A stretch of DNA of 64,000 bases from an uncultured Flavobacteriales bacterium (GCA_943788145.1 CALSPD010000002.1:62001-126000); one strand, 5' to 3'. Shown: positions 25,323 through 34,369, counted from the first letter of the stretch. The notes: generated by a model from the letters alone, not told the origin. Translations and numbers: made by a program.

Positions 25323-25369
25323 AGCTCCTCCTCTTGGGCTCGAACCAAGGACCCTCTGATTAACAGTCA
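25323..25369 (-). repeat. Right attachment site within tRNA-Asn
   Basis: 47 bp identical to 20587-20633. It spans from 2 nt past the tRNA 3' end through the anticodon loop. Confidence 0.9.
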
Positions 25370-25398
25370 GATGCTCTAACCAACTGAGCTAAGGAGGA
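25325..25398 (-). tRNA. tRNA-Asn (GTT)
   Basis: 74 nt on the minus strand. The acceptor stem is TCCTCCT with AGGAGGA and discriminator G73. The D arm is TAGCTCAGTTGGTTAGAGC. The anticodon loop CTGTTAA gives GTT. The T loop is TTCGAGC. CCA is not encoded. It is the integration target of the neighbouring element and is intact. Confidence 0.95.
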
Positions 25399-25505
25399 AT
25401 TTTCCTTAAAGGGGTGCAATATTACTTTAACCATTCCTAATCTGCAAGCTCTATTTTTATATAAAGAATAACCACCTTCGCAGCCTTAATTCAAAACATC
25501 ACCGA

Positions 25506-26426
25506 ATGAAACTAGTAGCAGTGGGTACAATGGCTTTCGATTCCCTTGAAACTCCTTTTGGAAAAGCCGAAAAAATCGTTGGAGGAGCGGCCACATATAT
25601 CGGTATATCAGCTAGTTACTTTACTAAGTCAACCCATTTGGTTTCCGTTATAGGGGACGACTTTCCAGGTTCATTTCTAAGCACATTAAAAAACAGGTCC
25701 ATAAACCTGGAAGGCGTAGAATTAAAGAAGGGCGAAAAGTCTTTTTTCTGGTCAGGAAAATACCATAACGATATGAACACGCGTGACACCCTCGACACGC
25801 AGCTAAACGTATTGGAAAACTTTACACCTGTCGTTCCTGAACAGGCCCGAAACGCTGAATTCTTAATGCTAGGAAACTTAACCCCCTCGGTTCAATCATC
25901 TGTTATAGATCAGATGACTGAGCGTCCAAAGCTTATCGTTCTTGACACGATGAATTTTTGGATGGATATTGCACTCGATGAGTTAAAACAAGTGCTGAAA
26001 CGCGTTGACGTACTTTCCATAAATGACGAAGAAGCTCGACAATTAAGCGGAGATTATTCCTTACTCAAAGCGGCCAAAACAATCATGAATATGGGACCGA
26101 AGCATCTCATTATTAAAAAGGGTGAGCATGGTGCTTTGTTATTCTCTTCCAATGAGGTTTTCTTCGCTCCAGCCTTACCCCTTGAAGAGGTTTTCGATCC
26201 AACTGGAGCTGGTGACACCTTCGCAGGCGGATTCATAGGATATCTTGCCGCAACGGGCGACATTAGCTTTGAAAACATGAAGCGCGCCATAATCTATGGT
26301 TCAGCAATGGCGTCCTTTTGTGTGGAAAAGTTCGGTACAGACCGAATTCTTCAACTCGATCACGAACAAATCGAGGCACGTGTGCATCAATTCATCGATC
26401 TTACTTCAGTAGAAATTAGCTTTTAA
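25506..26426 (+). CDS. PfkB-family sugar/nucleoside kinase
   Basis: 306 residues, typical ribokinase-fold length. The N-terminal substrate region has VGGAATYIGISASYF. The C-terminal signature FDPTGAGDTFAGGFIGYLA carries the anion hole GAGD and the catalytic Asp. VLSINDEEARQLSG and IIKKGEHGALLF are the usual nucleotide-site elements. It phosphorylates a sugar or nucleoside; the substrate is not evident from sequence. A TTCGC promoter-like element (CACCTTCG, 25473-25480) is 25 nt upstream of the ATG. It ends 2 nt from the convergent YceI-like gene. Confidence 0.88.
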   Translation: MKLVAVGTMAFDSLETPFGKAEKIVGGAATYIGISASYFTKSTHLVSVIGDDFPGSFLSTLKNRSINLEGVELKKGEKSFFWSGKYHNDMNTRDTLDTQLNVLENFTPVVPEQARNAEFLMLGNLTPSVQSSVIDQMTERPKLIVLDTMNFWMDIALDELKQVLKRVDVLSINDEEARQLSGDYSLLKAAKTIMNMGPKHLIIKKGEHGALLFSSNEVFFAPALPLEEVFDPTGAGDTFAGGFIGYLAATGDISFENMKRAIIYGSAMASFCVEKFGTDRILQLDHEQIEARVHQFIDLTSVEISF

Positions 26427-26428
26427 GC

Positions 26429-27085
26429 CTATTCGCACGTCATTCCAAAAATGGTTGACACATAAACCGTGACTTCGGGCCAAAGAATGCTTTTTCCGTC
26501 AGCACCCTTATGTAGGTCCTCACAAACCTTGTTCAGCTTATCTATGCCGCCTTGTGCGTTCCAATCAGCCATATTCAGCTCAACTTTCGCCTCGAATTTA
26601 TTATCGACAACGGTGTAAGTGCCCTCCACATTCTTATTGATTCCGTTAAGACTAAGGTTAAAGGTTACTTTGCCTTCGGTCTCACTTCCTTCCACGGACA
26701 TAACGCTTCCTGAAATCGAGCCGCCATTAACAAGGGTTCCAAAAAAGCTTTCTACAATTTTCGGATCTCTTGTTGGATCTCCAGAATTCACCGATCCCGT
26801 TTGAATTTCAAACGTGGCTCCATTTAAAACATCTGAAGGGTTCGCGCCAGTACTTGTTCCCTCCACTTTAGTGTCCTCGAATTTTCCATTAACACCTGTT
26901 TTTTGAGTGTATTTATAAGCAACCCACATCACTTGCGTTGTAGCCTCTTGATAGGAATAAACACAAGCGGTTTCATGCCCCTCCTCAATAATTGGCTTCT
27001 CGGGCGCAACCTCTTCTTGTTTAGGTGACGAACAGGAAACCACAACAACGGCCAATATGGCGCCTATTAGATTAATCTTCTTCAT
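26429..27085 (-). CDS. YceI-like lipoprotein
   Basis: 218 residues with lipobox VVVVSCSS (Cys18). From about residue 45 it resembles YceI: TTQVMWVAYKYTQKTGVNGKF at the start, then FEIQTGSVNSGDPTRDPKI, GKVTFNLSLNGINKNVEGTY and FEAKVELNMADW. YceI proteins are eight-stranded lipocalin-like barrels that bind isoprenoid or amide lipids. The strand order fits but the C-terminus (CEDLHKGADGKSILWPEVTV) is more divergent. It is the second gene after the biotin carrier protein (2-nt gap). Confidence 0.8.
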   Translation of the reverse strand: MKKINLIGAILAVVVVSCSSPKQEEVAPEKPIIEEGHETACVYSYQEATTQVMWVAYKYTQKTGVNGKFEDTKVEGTSTGANPSDVLNGATFEIQTGSVNSGDPTRDPKIVESFFGTLVNGGSISGSVMSVEGSETEGKVTFNLSLNGINKNVEGTYTVVDNKFEAKVELNMADWNAQGGIDKLNKVCEDLHKGADGKSILWPEVTVYVSTIFGMTCE

Positions 27086-27087
27086 AA

Positions 27088-27585
27088 TTATTCGAATGTT
27101 ATTAGAATTACATTTTTATCAATTGCGTCACCCTTTGCTACATGCAATGACTTCACCGTGGCATTGCTAGGTGATTTTAAAATATTTTCCATCTTCATCG
27201 CTTCAAGGACAACGAGCGCCTGACCTTCAACCACTTCATCTCCAGGCTTCACACGAAAATCAAGCACTAGTCCTGGCATTGGTGCTTTTAAAACTTTTAT
27301 TTCTTTTTTGGCCTTGATGTTCATCCCTAGGCGCTCCAAAAGCAGGTCAGTTTCACTTTTAACCACAGGGGCATACACCTCACCATTTACTTTAATTAAA
27401 GGGTTGTTCTCATTCCAATCAACTACCTCGATTGAAATGCTGGCGCCATCCATAATCATGTTAAATCGCCCCTGTCCAAGATCAACACAATCAATTTCCT
27501 TGAGCTTGCCATTAACCTCAACCAACTTACCGCCTACCTCTGGCTTGGTAATATAGGTTCGACCTTGAATTATTACTTCTTGCAT
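27088..27585 (-). CDS. Biotin/lipoyl-attachment carrier protein of an acyl-CoA or pyruvate carboxylase
   Basis: 165 residues. The C-terminal domain (about 98-165) is a biotinyl domain with the acceptor Lys in LEAMKMENIL; LKAPMPGLVLDFRVKPGDEV is its first half. The N-terminal part resembles the small-subunit extension of acyl-CoA carboxylase biotin carriers. No biotin carboxylase or carboxyltransferase gene is in the window, so its partner subunits are elsewhere. It is followed by the YceI-like gene. Confidence 0.88.
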   Translation of the reverse strand: MQEVIIQGRTYITKPEVGGKLVEVNGKLKEIDCVDLGQGRFNMIMDGASISIEVVDWNENNPLIKVNGEVYAPVVKSETDLLLERLGMNIKAKKEIKVLKAPMPGLVLDFRVKPGDEVVEGQALVVLEAMKMENILKSPSNATVKSLHVAKGDAIDKNVILITFE

Positions 27586-27590
27586 GTTGA

Positions 27591-27598
27591 CAAAGGTA
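27591..27598 (-). promoter_or_regulatory. Candidate -7 element, biotin carrier gene
   Basis: Minus-strand TACCTTTG matches TAnnTTTG. Only 5 nt separate it from the ATG at 27585, so the message would be leaderless or nearly so. Confidence 0.45.
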
Positions 27599-27629
27599 TA
27601 ATTAGCGCTTTATCCACATATTTGAAGTA

Positions 27630-30260
27630 ATGGCAAAATACAAGCTGTACAGTCCGCTCCTTTTTCTCGTTCTGGTTATAACCATGCACTCATGTTCTAG
27701 CTCAAGTCGGTCGCGAGGTAAATCCCCTAAAAACCCTATCGTGCTTGATACTATTGAGCTTGATTATGGCCCAGCCCATCATCCCCCATACAAAATTGCA
27801 CCGTCTATTGAAATTGATGTGGTTCACATTGAGTTAGACCTACGATTTAACTGGGAGAAGGAAGAGGTTATAGGAAAGGCGAAAATTCTACTCTCAGCCT
27901 TTAATAAAGCCCAAGACACGATCCGTTTGGACGCAAGAGGATTTGAACTATTAACCGTAAATCACGTTCGAAAGGACACAAGCTACACGCCCGTATACGT
28001 ATATGATGGTTCAGAAATAGCCATTGTTCCGAAAGTGCCGCTTGAGGCTGGCGATACAACAACGATCATCATAAACTACATAGCAAGACCAAGCCTGCTT
28101 GATGTTGAAGAAGGCACAGCCATTACATCAAACCAGGGTCTTTACTTTATTAATCCTCGTGGAGAAATCAGAGGTAAGCCGCGACAATTATGGACCCAAG
28201 GCGAGCCAGAATGTAATTCTTCATGGTTTCCTTCCGTTGATCATCCTCATGAAAAAATAACCCACGAGATTTTTCTCACGGTTGACTCATCGCTTCATAC
28301 AATTTCAAACGGAAAACTCATTTACTCTTCGGTTAATGAAGACGGGACACGAACAGATTATTGGAAACAAAGTCTTCCACATTCGAACTATTTGGTTATG
28401 ATAGCAGTGGGTGAATTTTCTCTAATCAAGGATCAGTGGAGAGACAAACCTGTTTGGTACTATGTAGATTCTGCATACGCTTCGGAAGCGATGAACATAT
28501 TTGGCAATACTCCAGAAATGTTGGAGTTTTATTCTAATAAACTCGGAGTAGATTATCCTTGGGAAAAATACCATCAAGTTGTTGTAAAAGATTTCGTTTC
28601 GGGAGCAATGGAAAACACTTCAGCGGTCATTCATGGGGACTTTGTTCAACTAACAGAAAGGGAGCTTCTCGATGAATCACATGAAGATGTTATTGCTCAT
28701 GAATTATTTCATCATTGGTTTGGCGACTTAATTACCTGCAAAGATTGGTCTCAATTGACCATGAACGAGGGTTTCGCCACGTATGGAGAATTCCTTTGGA
28801 TGGAACACAAGTATGGGATAGAAGAGGCAAGGCATCACCTCAAACAGGATTTGGATATTTACCTTTCAGATGCGCAAGGAGATCAAAAGCCGCTAATTCG
28901 GCATCACTACTTCTCTCCTGATGACATTTTCGACAGCCATACATATCAAAAAGGAGGGCGCGTTCTTCATCTTTTAAGAATGGAGTTGGGTGATGATGTT
29001 TTTTTTGCAACCCTTAACCACTACCTAACAACTTATGCGTATGGTTCAGTTCAAGTTCATGATTTTCAGCGCTCGGCAGAAATAATTAGCGGCAGAAGCC
29101 TTTCTTGGTTTTTTGATCAATGGTTTAACCGATCTGGGCATCCCGTTGTGTTGGTTGATTATCAGGAATCTCCCGAGGAGCTTCACGTTATCATTTCGCA
29201 ACAGCAAAATCTATATTCATTAGACGAGCCGTTTCAATTTCATCTTGATGTTGCTATTGGTTATCCTGATGGCCATGTAGAAACCAAGCGCATTTGGGTC
29301 AATGAATTATCCGACACAAACACCATTAAGCTAAATAAATCACCTTCTTGGTATTGCGTTGATCCAAAAGGGGAAATGCTTTGGCAAGCGCATGAGAACA
29401 AATCATCAACTATTTGGGAAAATCAGTTGCTCAACGCCCCATCCTTTATCAGCAAGGAAAATGCGCTAGTACAGCTATTTGAATTGGACAGTTTAAAGGC
29501 GCTCACTCATTCTGAACTCCTCTTGAGTGATTCTTTTTGGCTAATCCGGGCGTATGGGGTTGAGCTGCTCACCATGAGTGGCAAATGGTCTGAATCGATT
29601 AAAGCCCAACTAATTGAATTGACGCAACTCGACCCTAAATCATATGTTCGGGCTGCAGCATATAGCGCCATTGACAGCCTGTCTCACGGAAATAAGGAGT
29701 TTAATCAACTCTTTACGTATGGTTTGAAGGATCAATCGTACGAAGTTGTTCGAGCCTGTCTTGCTAGCCTTTATTCCATCGATGTATGCTATGCGAGTGA
29801 ACAAGTGGGTTTTCTAGAATGCGAAACGAACGAATCGGTCCGTTTTTGGGTATCGAGAATATACGCTGCCTGCGGAGGGTTGGAGAAATCTTCCTATTTC
29901 AAAACCAATACTCAAGAAGCAAAAGGCTTTGATCTTTTTCTGTTGCTAAACGATTACGCAACGTTTGCTAAGCGACAAGGTAACGCTGCGGTTTATAGTG
30001 ATTTGACAAAACAAATGACATCGTCTGGTCTGGGTGAAGATTCTTGGTGGGTTAAAAACGCTTGTATTCAAGGCCTAGCTAACGTTCAAGCATATTATCT
30101 GGCCGAAATAAACAAAATAGAATCAAGTAAAGAAAGCACCTTAGATCAAATGGAGGAATTATCGAAATTAAGGGCACGAGAGGCCGAGTTGACCAACACA
30201 ATTAATGAAATCACGATCCTACAAGATCAGTCGGGGCCAAGCTCAATGCTCAACCGTTAA
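27630..30260 (+). CDS. M1 family metallopeptidase (aminopeptidase), lipoprotein
   Basis: 876 residues. The lipobox is LVITMHSCSS (Cys22). The M1 N-terminal domain leads to the exopeptidase motif GAMEN (residues 325-329). The zinc site is HELFHHW (His357, His361) with Glu380 in MNEGFATYGEF, spacing HEXXH-X18-E, and Glu358 as the general base. The C-terminal ~260 residues are helical, HEAT-like, ending in a coiled segment. It is probably a periplasm-facing or surface aminopeptidase that trims peptides for uptake. It converges on rnhA with an 11-nt overlap. Confidence 0.93.
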   Translation: MAKYKLYSPLLFLVLVITMHSCSSSSRSRGKSPKNPIVLDTIELDYGPAHHPPYKIAPSIEIDVVHIELDLRFNWEKEEVIGKAKILLSAFNKAQDTIRLDARGFELLTVNHVRKDTSYTPVYVYDGSEIAIVPKVPLEAGDTTTIIINYIARPSLLDVEEGTAITSNQGLYFINPRGEIRGKPRQLWTQGEPECNSSWFPSVDHPHEKITHEIFLTVDSSLHTISNGKLIYSSVNEDGTRTDYWKQSLPHSNYLVMIAVGEFSLIKDQWRDKPVWYYVDSAYASEAMNIFGNTPEMLEFYSNKLGVDYPWEKYHQVVVKDFVSGAMENTSAVIHGDFVQLTERELLDESHEDVIAHELFHHWFGDLITCKDWSQLTMNEGFATYGEFLWMEHKYGIEEARHHLKQDLDIYLSDAQGDQKPLIRHHYFSPDDIFDSHTYQKGGRVLHLLRMELGDDVFFATLNHYLTTYAYGSVQVHDFQRSAEIISGRSLSWFFDQWFNRSGHPVVLVDYQESPEELHVIISQQQNLYSLDEPFQFHLDVAIGYPDGHVETKRIWVNELSDTNTIKLNKSPSWYCVDPKGEMLWQAHENKSSTIWENQLLNAPSFISKENALVQLFELDSLKALTHSELLLSDSFWLIRAYGVELLTMSGKWSESIKAQLIELTQLDPKSYVRAAAYSAIDSLSHGNKEFNQLFTYGLKDQSYEVVRACLASLYSIDVCYASEQVGFLECETNESVRFWVSRIYAACGGLEKSSYFKTNTQEAKGFDLFLLLNDYATFAKRQGNAAVYSDLTKQMTSSGLGEDSWWVKNACIQGLANVQAYYLAEINKIESSKESTLDQMEELSKLRAREAELTNTINEITILQDQSGPSSMLNR

Positions 30261-30720
30261 ACCCTGATTCTCTTTCAAAAACAATGTCCTGTTGTAAGTC
30301 ACTTCCGGTGGCGGCCTCAACCGCTAGCGTATCGCAACGCTCATTCAAAACATTCCCATCATGGCCTCTAACCCAGACGAAGCGGACGCTATGCTTTGGA
30401 TAAATGCGCAAGAAGCGCTGCCACAAGTCTGCATTCTTTTTTCCCTTAAACCCTTTTTGAACCCACCCGAAAACCCATTTTTTCTCAACCGAATCAACCA
30501 CATATTTACTGTCGGAATAAATCGTCACTGCATGACCCGTTGACTTAAGGCTTTCCAGCGCGACAATTACACTTAAAAGCTCCATACGATTGTTGGTTGT
30601 ATGTCTAAACCCCTTACTGATTTCCTTTCTATGTGCCCCTGAAAGTAGCACAACTCCAAACCCTCCAGGCCCAGGATTACCACGTGACGACCCGTCTGTA
30701 TACACCTTTACTTCAGCCAC
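30250..30720 (-). CDS. rnhA: Ribonuclease HI
   Basis: 156 residues, standard length. It cleaves the RNA strand of RNA-DNA hybrids. The active-site carboxylates align with E. coli: Asp9 (YTDGSSRGNPGPGG), Glu47 (NRMELL), Asp70 (YSDSKYVVDSV) and Asp130 (NERCDTLA). The handle region KKWVFGWVQKGFKGKKNADLW is present. Its ATG overlaps the stop of the upstream M23 peptidase gene, so the two are co-transcribed. Confidence 0.95.
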   Translation of the reverse strand: MAEVKVYTDGSSRGNPGPGGFGVVLLSGAHRKEISKGFRHTTNNRMELLSVIVALESLKSTGHAVTIYSDSKYVVDSVEKKWVFGWVQKGFKGKKNADLWQRFLRIYPKHSVRFVWVRGHDGNVLNERCDTLAVEAATGSDLQQDIVFERESGFNG

Positions 30721-31595
30721 TATTCAAATGAAAAAAAGCTTTCTGGATTAAGCGCCACACCATTTCTCCACATTTCGAAATGTAAATGTGGGCCCGTTGA
30801 AAATTCGCCCGCTTGTCCAATAATTGCTATCGCTTCTCCTGCCCTCACTTTTTCACCCTCCTTTTTCAACAGCACTGAATTGTGTTTATAAACAGAAATC
30901 ATGTCGTTATCATGCTGAATCTGAATAATATGTCCTGTTTCGGCTGTATAAGCAGCAATAATCACGGTCCCTTCATCTATGGACTTGATGGTTGCATCTT
31001 TTGCTGCGCCCACATCCACACCAAAATGTCCGGTCTGAGCGTTGAACCGATTGGTAATTTTCCCTAAAACTGGGGGGAAGAGCAAATAGGATGAGTTCTT
31101 ATCTCGATTAAAGTTTGGATTTAAATTCACTAAATCTTCTTTTTCCATTTCAACGCGCAACAAAGAATCTTCTGAGCTACGAGTAAAGCCAACCTTTTTA
31201 GGGTCTAATGCCTTAGAAGTTGATGTATCGGGATTAACAGTTTCGATGTTTCCATCCACAATATTTCGAACGTTATTCATATAAGCATCCCTTTGTGCCA
31301 ATGCTAGCTCGAGCGAATCTGCTTTTATGGCCGCTCCAACGGCAATTTTCTTTACTCGAATTTCGTCTGCATAGTCTGGTAAATAAAACCTCAGGGGTGT
31401 CCAGCCCAAAAGCATAAAAGTCACAGTGATGAGCAGAATTAACCCAATGCCACCTAAAACAATAACGTTCATTGGCGTAAGTAGCAGGGAAAACCGTTCT
31501 TCGAACGTATCCACATTCAGAACAACCAACTTGTAGTGGTTTTTCAGCCGTTTCAAGAGCTTTTTTCGCTCGCCTTTTTCTTTTTGTTCTGCCAT
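30720..31595 (-). CDS. M23 (LytM) family peptidoglycan endopeptidase
   Basis: 291 residues from the ATG at 31595; the frame to 31607 starts with a TTG that falls inside the promoter. A short basic cytoplasmic N-terminus is followed by a membrane helix (about 38-60) and a periplasmic linker. The LytM domain is intact: zinc ligands His190 and Asp194 in GHFGVDVG, and GPHLHFEMW with its HxH. It should cleave peptidoglycan cross-links. It contrasts with the EnvC-like gene at 48994, whose ligands are all lost. Confidence 0.88.
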   Translation of the reverse strand: MAEQKEKGERKKLLKRLKNHYKLVVLNVDTFEERFSLLLTPMNVIVLGGIGLILLITVTFMLLGWTPLRFYLPDYADEIRVKKIAVGAAIKADSLELALAQRDAYMNNVRNIVDGNIETVNPDTSTSKALDPKKVGFTRSSEDSLLRVEMEKEDLVNLNPNFNRDKNSSYLLFPPVLGKITNRFNAQTGHFGVDVGAAKDATIKSIDEGTVIIAAYTAETGHIIQIQHDNDMISVYKHNSVLLKKEGEKVRAGEAIAIIGQAGEFSTGPHLHFEMWRNGVALNPESFFSFE

Positions 31596-31604
31596 TTGGA
31601 AATT

Positions 31605-31612
31605 CAAACCTA
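31605..31612 (-). promoter_or_regulatory. Candidate -7 element, M23-rnhA transcript
   Basis: Minus-strand TAGGTTTG matches TAnnTTTG and lies 9 nt upstream of the ATG at 31595. It argues against the longer start at 31607. Confidence 0.4.
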
Positions 31613-31687
31613 CATGATTTTTTTACGTTGTAACCGCCAATATTCGCAGAGCAATACCGTTGTGAATCTTCGCGAAAAGAATAACGA

Positions 31688-31695
31688 TAATTTTG
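31688..31695 (+). promoter_or_regulatory. Candidate -7 element for porW
   Basis: TAATTTTG followed by CGCC, the same extended form as at atpB (TACTTTTGCGCC). It lies 31 nt upstream of the TTG start. Confidence 0.45.
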
Positions 31696-31726
31696 CGCCT
31701 CATTTGATTAGCGTGTTTTTTAAGTA

Positions 31727-34342
31727 TTGAAGATTAGACTCCACATATTATTCGCTTTGATTGTCTTGTTAGCATCTGCGTGTTCACAAGAGAAAAACAC
31801 GATTGTCAATCGCGGCTATCACAACATGACAGCCCGTTACAATGGATTTTTCAATGGCCGGCTAGCGCTTCAAGACGCACACAAGAAAATGAAACTCTCA
31901 TACACAGAGGACTATTCTGTTCTGTTGCCCATTTTTATTTATTCAAAAGACGAAGTTGTTCAGCCCATTTACCCAGACCTAGAAAGAGCCATCGCGAAAA
32001 CATCAATGGTCGTTGACCGACACAGCATGGATATTAGCGGCAAGGAAAATTGCAAATGGATAGACGATACTTGGATTGTTATGGGTGAGGCCCAGTTTTT
32101 AAAGGGTGAGCTAACTCAAGCAAAACAAATATTTGATTTCACAAAGCGCAAATACCCAGACCCTCAGATAGAGCAACTCAGTCGCTATTGGTTGGCTCGT
32201 GTTTATACCCGTGAAGAACAATATACACGAGCTGGAGACGAATTGAGGAAGCTTGGAGATGGAGAAGCCTTACCTGACCGAGTGCTTGGCGATTTGTATG
32301 CATTCAAAGCCGACTATTATTTGAAGCAAAAGAAAAATGAAGAAGCCATTGGAGAGCTCCAACGTTCCATTGAGGTGACGAAAAACCGGGATGAAAAAAC
32401 CCGAAGAATGTTCATTTTGGCCCAACTGCTGCGCATTGAGGGAGACGGCACATCATCGAGTAATCTCTACGCTGAAATCATAAAGCGTAATCCCGATTAC
32501 GACATGTCGTTTTATGCTAAAATCAACCGCGCTTTGGCATATGATGTAACTGCAGGAGATATTGAGGGTATTCGTAAAATCCTTTTCAAAATGCTCAAGG
32601 ACGAAAAAAACGCAGAATACTTGGATCAAATTTATTATGCCTTAGCCGAACTTGAACTAAAAGAACAGGACGAGCCTGAAGCCATTGATTATTTGAAATT
32701 GGCAACGAAGAAATCCGTTAAAAACGGCAACACCAAAGGGCTGGCTTTTTACAAACTTGGTGACATCTATTTTCAAAAGAAGAATTATGAAACCGCCCAA
32801 GCCTATTACGATAGCACCATTACCTTCCTGAGCACAGAGCATCCCGATTATGATCGCATCCTAGCCACGGCAAATAGCCTTACGCAAATGATGCGCGACA
32901 TTACCATTATTGAAACTGAAGATAGCCTTCAAGCCTTTTCAAAACTTCCCCTGAAGGAGCAAGAGAAAATAATCGACATTAAGATTGATGATTTGATTCA
33001 GGCCGAGCGCGATGAAGAAAGACAAAAGCAACTTGAAGAAAGCCAAGCTCAGGCAAATAAATTCAATCAAAACGCTCCAATCAACAGAAACATAACAAAA
33101 GGGGAGTGGTATTTCTATAACCCCGCAGCCATTGGATTCGGAGCTCAAGAGTTTAAAAAAATATGGGGCTCTCGAAAAAACGAAGATGATTGGAGGAGAA
33201 AAGATAAGACCTCAGTGGCACCACTTCTAGTAAGTTCGGAAGAAGGGTTTGAAAACGAAACGGACACCTCTGCAGGCGCCAATGATCCCAAAAACGCGAA
33301 GTATTATTGGAAGTCCGTACCAGACACAAAGGAAAAATTAGAGCGGTCTGACGCCTTGATTATAGAAGCCTTATATGACCTGGCTCATGTATACAAGGAT
33401 TTAATGCTCGATGAAAACATGGCGATAGCCACGTTTGAAGATTTGATTTCACGCTATGACAGCTCTAAATATCACCCTAACGTTTATTACCAGCTTCATC
33501 TTATCTATTCCAAACGAGGAGATCAAGCTAAATCTGACTACTATAAAAACTTAGTTCTAACTGAGTTTCCTAAATCTGACTACGCTAAAGTCATAGAAAA
33601 CCCGGATTATGCTGCCGAGTCGCTTGCTTCAGAAAACACGATACGGGAGGTGTACGAAAAAAGCTATGCTAATTTCCAACAAGGGTTTTATCGAAACGCA
33701 TATGACATGTCTGCTAAAGCTTTAGAACAGTTTCCAGACAACATTTATACTCCTCAGTTTAAATTCTTGCAGGCGCTTTGCTATGGTTATATAGACAGTG
33801 AGCAACACATGATTCAGGAGCTGGAAATCATTGCAACTGTTTATGGAAGTCAAGAAGTTGGTCAAGAAGCGCGTAAGATTCTCGACTACTTTAAAAATGG
33901 AAAAGAAGGCGATAGTTTAAAGAAAGCAGAAGAGGCGGCACTTGAAGAGGAAATCGAAAAGAAGAAAAAGCAATATACCTACGACATCGGTTCTCAGCAT
34001 AACTTTGTAATCATCATACCTGACACAGCCAACTATACAAAGCTCCAGGCCAACCTTTCGGATTTTAATCGGAAATACTTTGCGACTAAAGGATTTAAGA
34101 CCAGCCTTATTCCAATTAAAGATGGAAAGGCGATGATCGTTGTTTCAAAAATCGGTTTTGCTTCTCAGGCCTTAGACTACCATGGCACGTTTTCAGGAGC
34201 CGGATCAGATACAGATATGTTTACGAAACGTGGATATCCTTTTTTCCCTATTTCTTTTGATAATTACGCCCACTTTTACAAAGATCAAGGTGTAGAAGCG
34301 TACTTAGCCTTTTTCACTGAAAACTATCTCAAAAGCAAGTAA
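31727..34342 (+). CDS. porW: PorW/SprE-like T9SS lipoprotein with TPR repeats
   Basis: 871 residues from a TTG start at 31727, which gives the only full signal peptide. Lipobox LLASACSQ (Cys19). The sequence just after it, NTIVNRGYHNMTARYNGFFNG, is the PorW/SprE signature. TPR repeats occur throughout (WIVMGEAQFLKGELTQAKQI, FYKLGDIYFQKKNYETAQAY, DALIIEALYDLAHVYKDLM). The C-terminal ~120 residues are a distinct alpha/beta domain. PorW is a periplasm-facing lipoprotein that couples the T9SS translocon to the PorL-PorM motor side, and is needed for secretion and gliding in relatives. Confidence 0.77.
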   Translation: MKIRLHILFALIVLLASACSQEKNTIVNRGYHNMTARYNGFFNGRLALQDAHKKMKLSYTEDYSVLLPIFIYSKDEVVQPIYPDLERAIAKTSMVVDRHSMDISGKENCKWIDDTWIVMGEAQFLKGELTQAKQIFDFTKRKYPDPQIEQLSRYWLARVYTREEQYTRAGDELRKLGDGEALPDRVLGDLYAFKADYYLKQKKNEEAIGELQRSIEVTKNRDEKTRRMFILAQLLRIEGDGTSSSNLYAEIIKRNPDYDMSFYAKINRALAYDVTAGDIEGIRKILFKMLKDEKNAEYLDQIYYALAELELKEQDEPEAIDYLKLATKKSVKNGNTKGLAFYKLGDIYFQKKNYETAQAYYDSTITFLSTEHPDYDRILATANSLTQMMRDITIIETEDSLQAFSKLPLKEQEKIIDIKIDDLIQAERDEERQKQLEESQAQANKFNQNAPINRNITKGEWYFYNPAAIGFGAQEFKKIWGSRKNEDDWRRKDKTSVAPLLVSSEEGFENETDTSAGANDPKNAKYYWKSVPDTKEKLERSDALIIEALYDLAHVYKDLMLDENMAIATFEDLISRYDSSKYHPNVYYQLHLIYSKRGDQAKSDYYKNLVLTEFPKSDYAKVIENPDYAAESLASENTIREVYEKSYANFQQGFYRNAYDMSAKALEQFPDNIYTPQFKFLQALCYGYIDSEQHMIQELEIIATVYGSQEVGQEARKILDYFKNGKEGDSLKKAEEAALEEEIEKKKKQYTYDIGSQHNFVIIIPDTANYTKLQANLSDFNRKYFATKGFKTSLIPIKDGKAMIVVSKIGFASQALDYHGTFSGAGSDTDMFTKRGYPFFPISFDNYAHFYKDQGVEAYLAFFTENYLKSK

Positions 34343-34369
34343 TTACATCATCTGTTTAATTTTGAATTC

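Larger units (their letters stand above)
20587..25369. mobile_element. Integrated element in tRNA-Asn (~4.7 kb)
   Basis: Two identical 47-bp copies (20587-20633 and 25323-25369) of the 3' part of tRNA-Asn bound this segment; the right copy is inside the intact tRNA, the left one is a displaced fragment. The repeat ends in the anticodon arm, the usual crossover place for tyrosine recombinases. A tyrosine integrase gene lies directly inside the left end. Cargo: a DUF6150-like secreted repeat protein, a frameshifted T9SS-sorted protein and an IS1595-type IS. No replication, mobilisation or phage structural genes are seen. The integrase lacks its catalytic end, so the element is probably immobile by itself. 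Confidence 0.85.

Noticed and set aside
27610..27618. Perfect DnaA box TTATCCACA between the biotin carrier and M1 peptidase genes
   Set aside because: It is a single box in a 44-bp gap without an AT-rich unwinding region or further boxes that I could find; not enough to call an origin.
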